Shown here: positions 63,540-64,000 of the stretch, piece after piece
Numbering within the stretch: position 1 is the stretch's first letter
Layout of the letters: each line of letters opens with the position of its first letter
Position numbers and translations under genes: made by a program
The notes under the pieces: generated by a model
Databases searched by the model: none
Seen by the model: only the letters and a program-made list of their open reading frames with translations
Told to the model about the DNA's origin: nothing
Assembly (NCBI RefSeq): GCF_013410345.1
Contig: NZ_JACCFJ010000001.1
Coordinates: 2,207,001 to 2,271,000 of the forward strand
Length of the DNA: 64,000 bases
From: Saccharopolyspora hordei
GTDB lineage: Bacteria > Actinomycetota > Actinomycetes > Mycobacteriales > Pseudonocardiaceae
Direction: 5' to 3'

Positions 63540-64000
63540 GTGAACGAACCAGCGAACTGGGTCCCCGACGACGTCGACGAAGAAGTCCCCAGCGCAGCAC
63601 GGCTCTACGACTACCTGCTCGGCGGTGCGCACAACTTCGCCGCGGACCGCGCACTGGCCGAGAAGTTCCTGGCCGCGCTGCCCAGCGCGCGCGACGTCGC
63701 CCGGCTGAACCGGGCGTTCCTGCGCCGCGCGGTGGTCTTCATGGGACAGCAGGGGGTCCGGCAGTTCCTCGACGTCGGCTCGGGGATCCCGACGGTGGGC
63801 AACGTGCACGAGATCGCCCAGAGCGCCGACCCGGAAGCGCGCGTGGTCTACGTGGACTACGAGTCGGTCGCGGTGGCGCACAGCCAGCTGATGCTGGAGG
63901 ACAACGACCGCGCCACCATCGTGCAAGCCGACATGACCGACCCGGACTCCATCCTCAAGCACCCGGAGACCCTTCGGCTGCTGGACTTCGACGAACCGGT
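63540..64000 (+). CDS. SAM-dependent methyltransferase (DUF574 type), 3'-truncated by window edge
   Basis: The first 153 residues of a methyltransferase of the large actinomycete DUF574/Methyltransf_19 group. Typical opening SAARLYDYLLGGAHNFAADRALAEKF, then RLNRAFLRRAVVFM and the SAM-binding loop FLDVGSGIPTVGNVHEIAQ followed by VVYVDYESVAVAHSQLML. GTG 63540 follows GAGAGGCGAGG. The gene runs beyond the window. Physiological substrates of this group are unknown. Confidence 0.92.
   Translation, partial: MNEPANWVPDDVDEEVPSAARLYDYLLGGAHNFAADRALAEKFLAALPSARDVARLNRAFLRRAVVFMGQQGVRQFLDVGSGIPTVGNVHEIAQSADPEARVVYVDYESVAVAHSQLMLEDNDRATIVQADMTDPDSILKHPETLRLLDFDEP

Overview
The window is a high-GC (roughly 70% or more by eye) chromosomal segment of an actinomycete. 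Frequent GTG starts, the gene content (HelD-type helicase, SigF with its anti-sigma factor, DUF574-type methyltransferase, GtrA, VKOR, IdeR-like iron box) and the protein flavour suggest Pseudonocardiaceae, probably Saccharopolyspora or a close relative; that assignment is inference. Most of the window is ordinary chromosome. I saw no rRNA, tRNA, CRISPR array, insertion sequence or prophage.

Layout. 0-3.4 kb: end of gltB and complete gltD (ammonium assimilation) with a strong terminator. 3.4-5.5 kb: small accessory patch with a frameshifted GntR repressor gene, three or four tiny ORFs behind a 9-bp direct-repeat array, and two flanking copies of a roughly 90-bp repeat that carry the same AGACGTCT palindrome as the repressor promoter. 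5.6-15.2 kb: PH-like membrane protein, HelD, gluconate permease/regulator pair, secreted transglycosylase-like protein, large ATPase-LuxR regulator, and a DUF4190/DUF4352-type membrane protein gene broken by two in-frame stops. 15.2-23.6 kb: DUF2461, VanZ-like, pyruvate kinase, TesB thioesterase, Lrp/LysE pair, DacB and DedA. 23.7-26.5 kb: a decaying island in which a DedA gene and a sensor-kinase gene are fused head to head with both 5' ends missing; the kinase has Pro where the phosphoacceptor His belongs, and its response regulator has Glu in place of a conserved Lys. 26.6-31.1 kb: amino-acid permease and a gcvT-glyA operon under a tandem glycine riboswitch. 31.2-36 kb: TetR/acyl-CoA dehydrogenase pair, small proteins, GtrA, TauE. 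36.6-41.6 kb: M23 peptidase, sigF plus anti-sigma, dsbA-VKOR disulfide operon, stand-alone LigD-type ligase. 42-46.7 kb: FCD-type GntR, second TesB, PucR-like regulator, secreted propeller-like protein. 47-52.3 kb: four-gene lpdA-pdhA-pdhB-pdhC operon for a 2-oxo-acid dehydrogenase complex with a heteromeric E1. 52.3-56.9 kb: secreted protein, iron-box-controlled siderophore-binding lipoprotein, EI24-like protein, M20 amidohydrolase. 57-61.6 kb: ribose-type ABC importer in which permease and binding protein are one polypeptide, divergent from a LacI regulator with two matching operators. The end holds an M50-like protein, an aldo/keto reductase and a cut-off methyltransferase.

Together the genes cover central nitrogen and carbon metabolism, one-carbon metabolism, envelope biogenesis, extracytoplasmic disulfide formation and several local regulator-transporter pairs. 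The least ordinary features are the fused ABC importer, the operator-carrying repeat around the broken GntR gene, the pair of dispersed hairpin terminators, and the cluster of recent gene-decay events.
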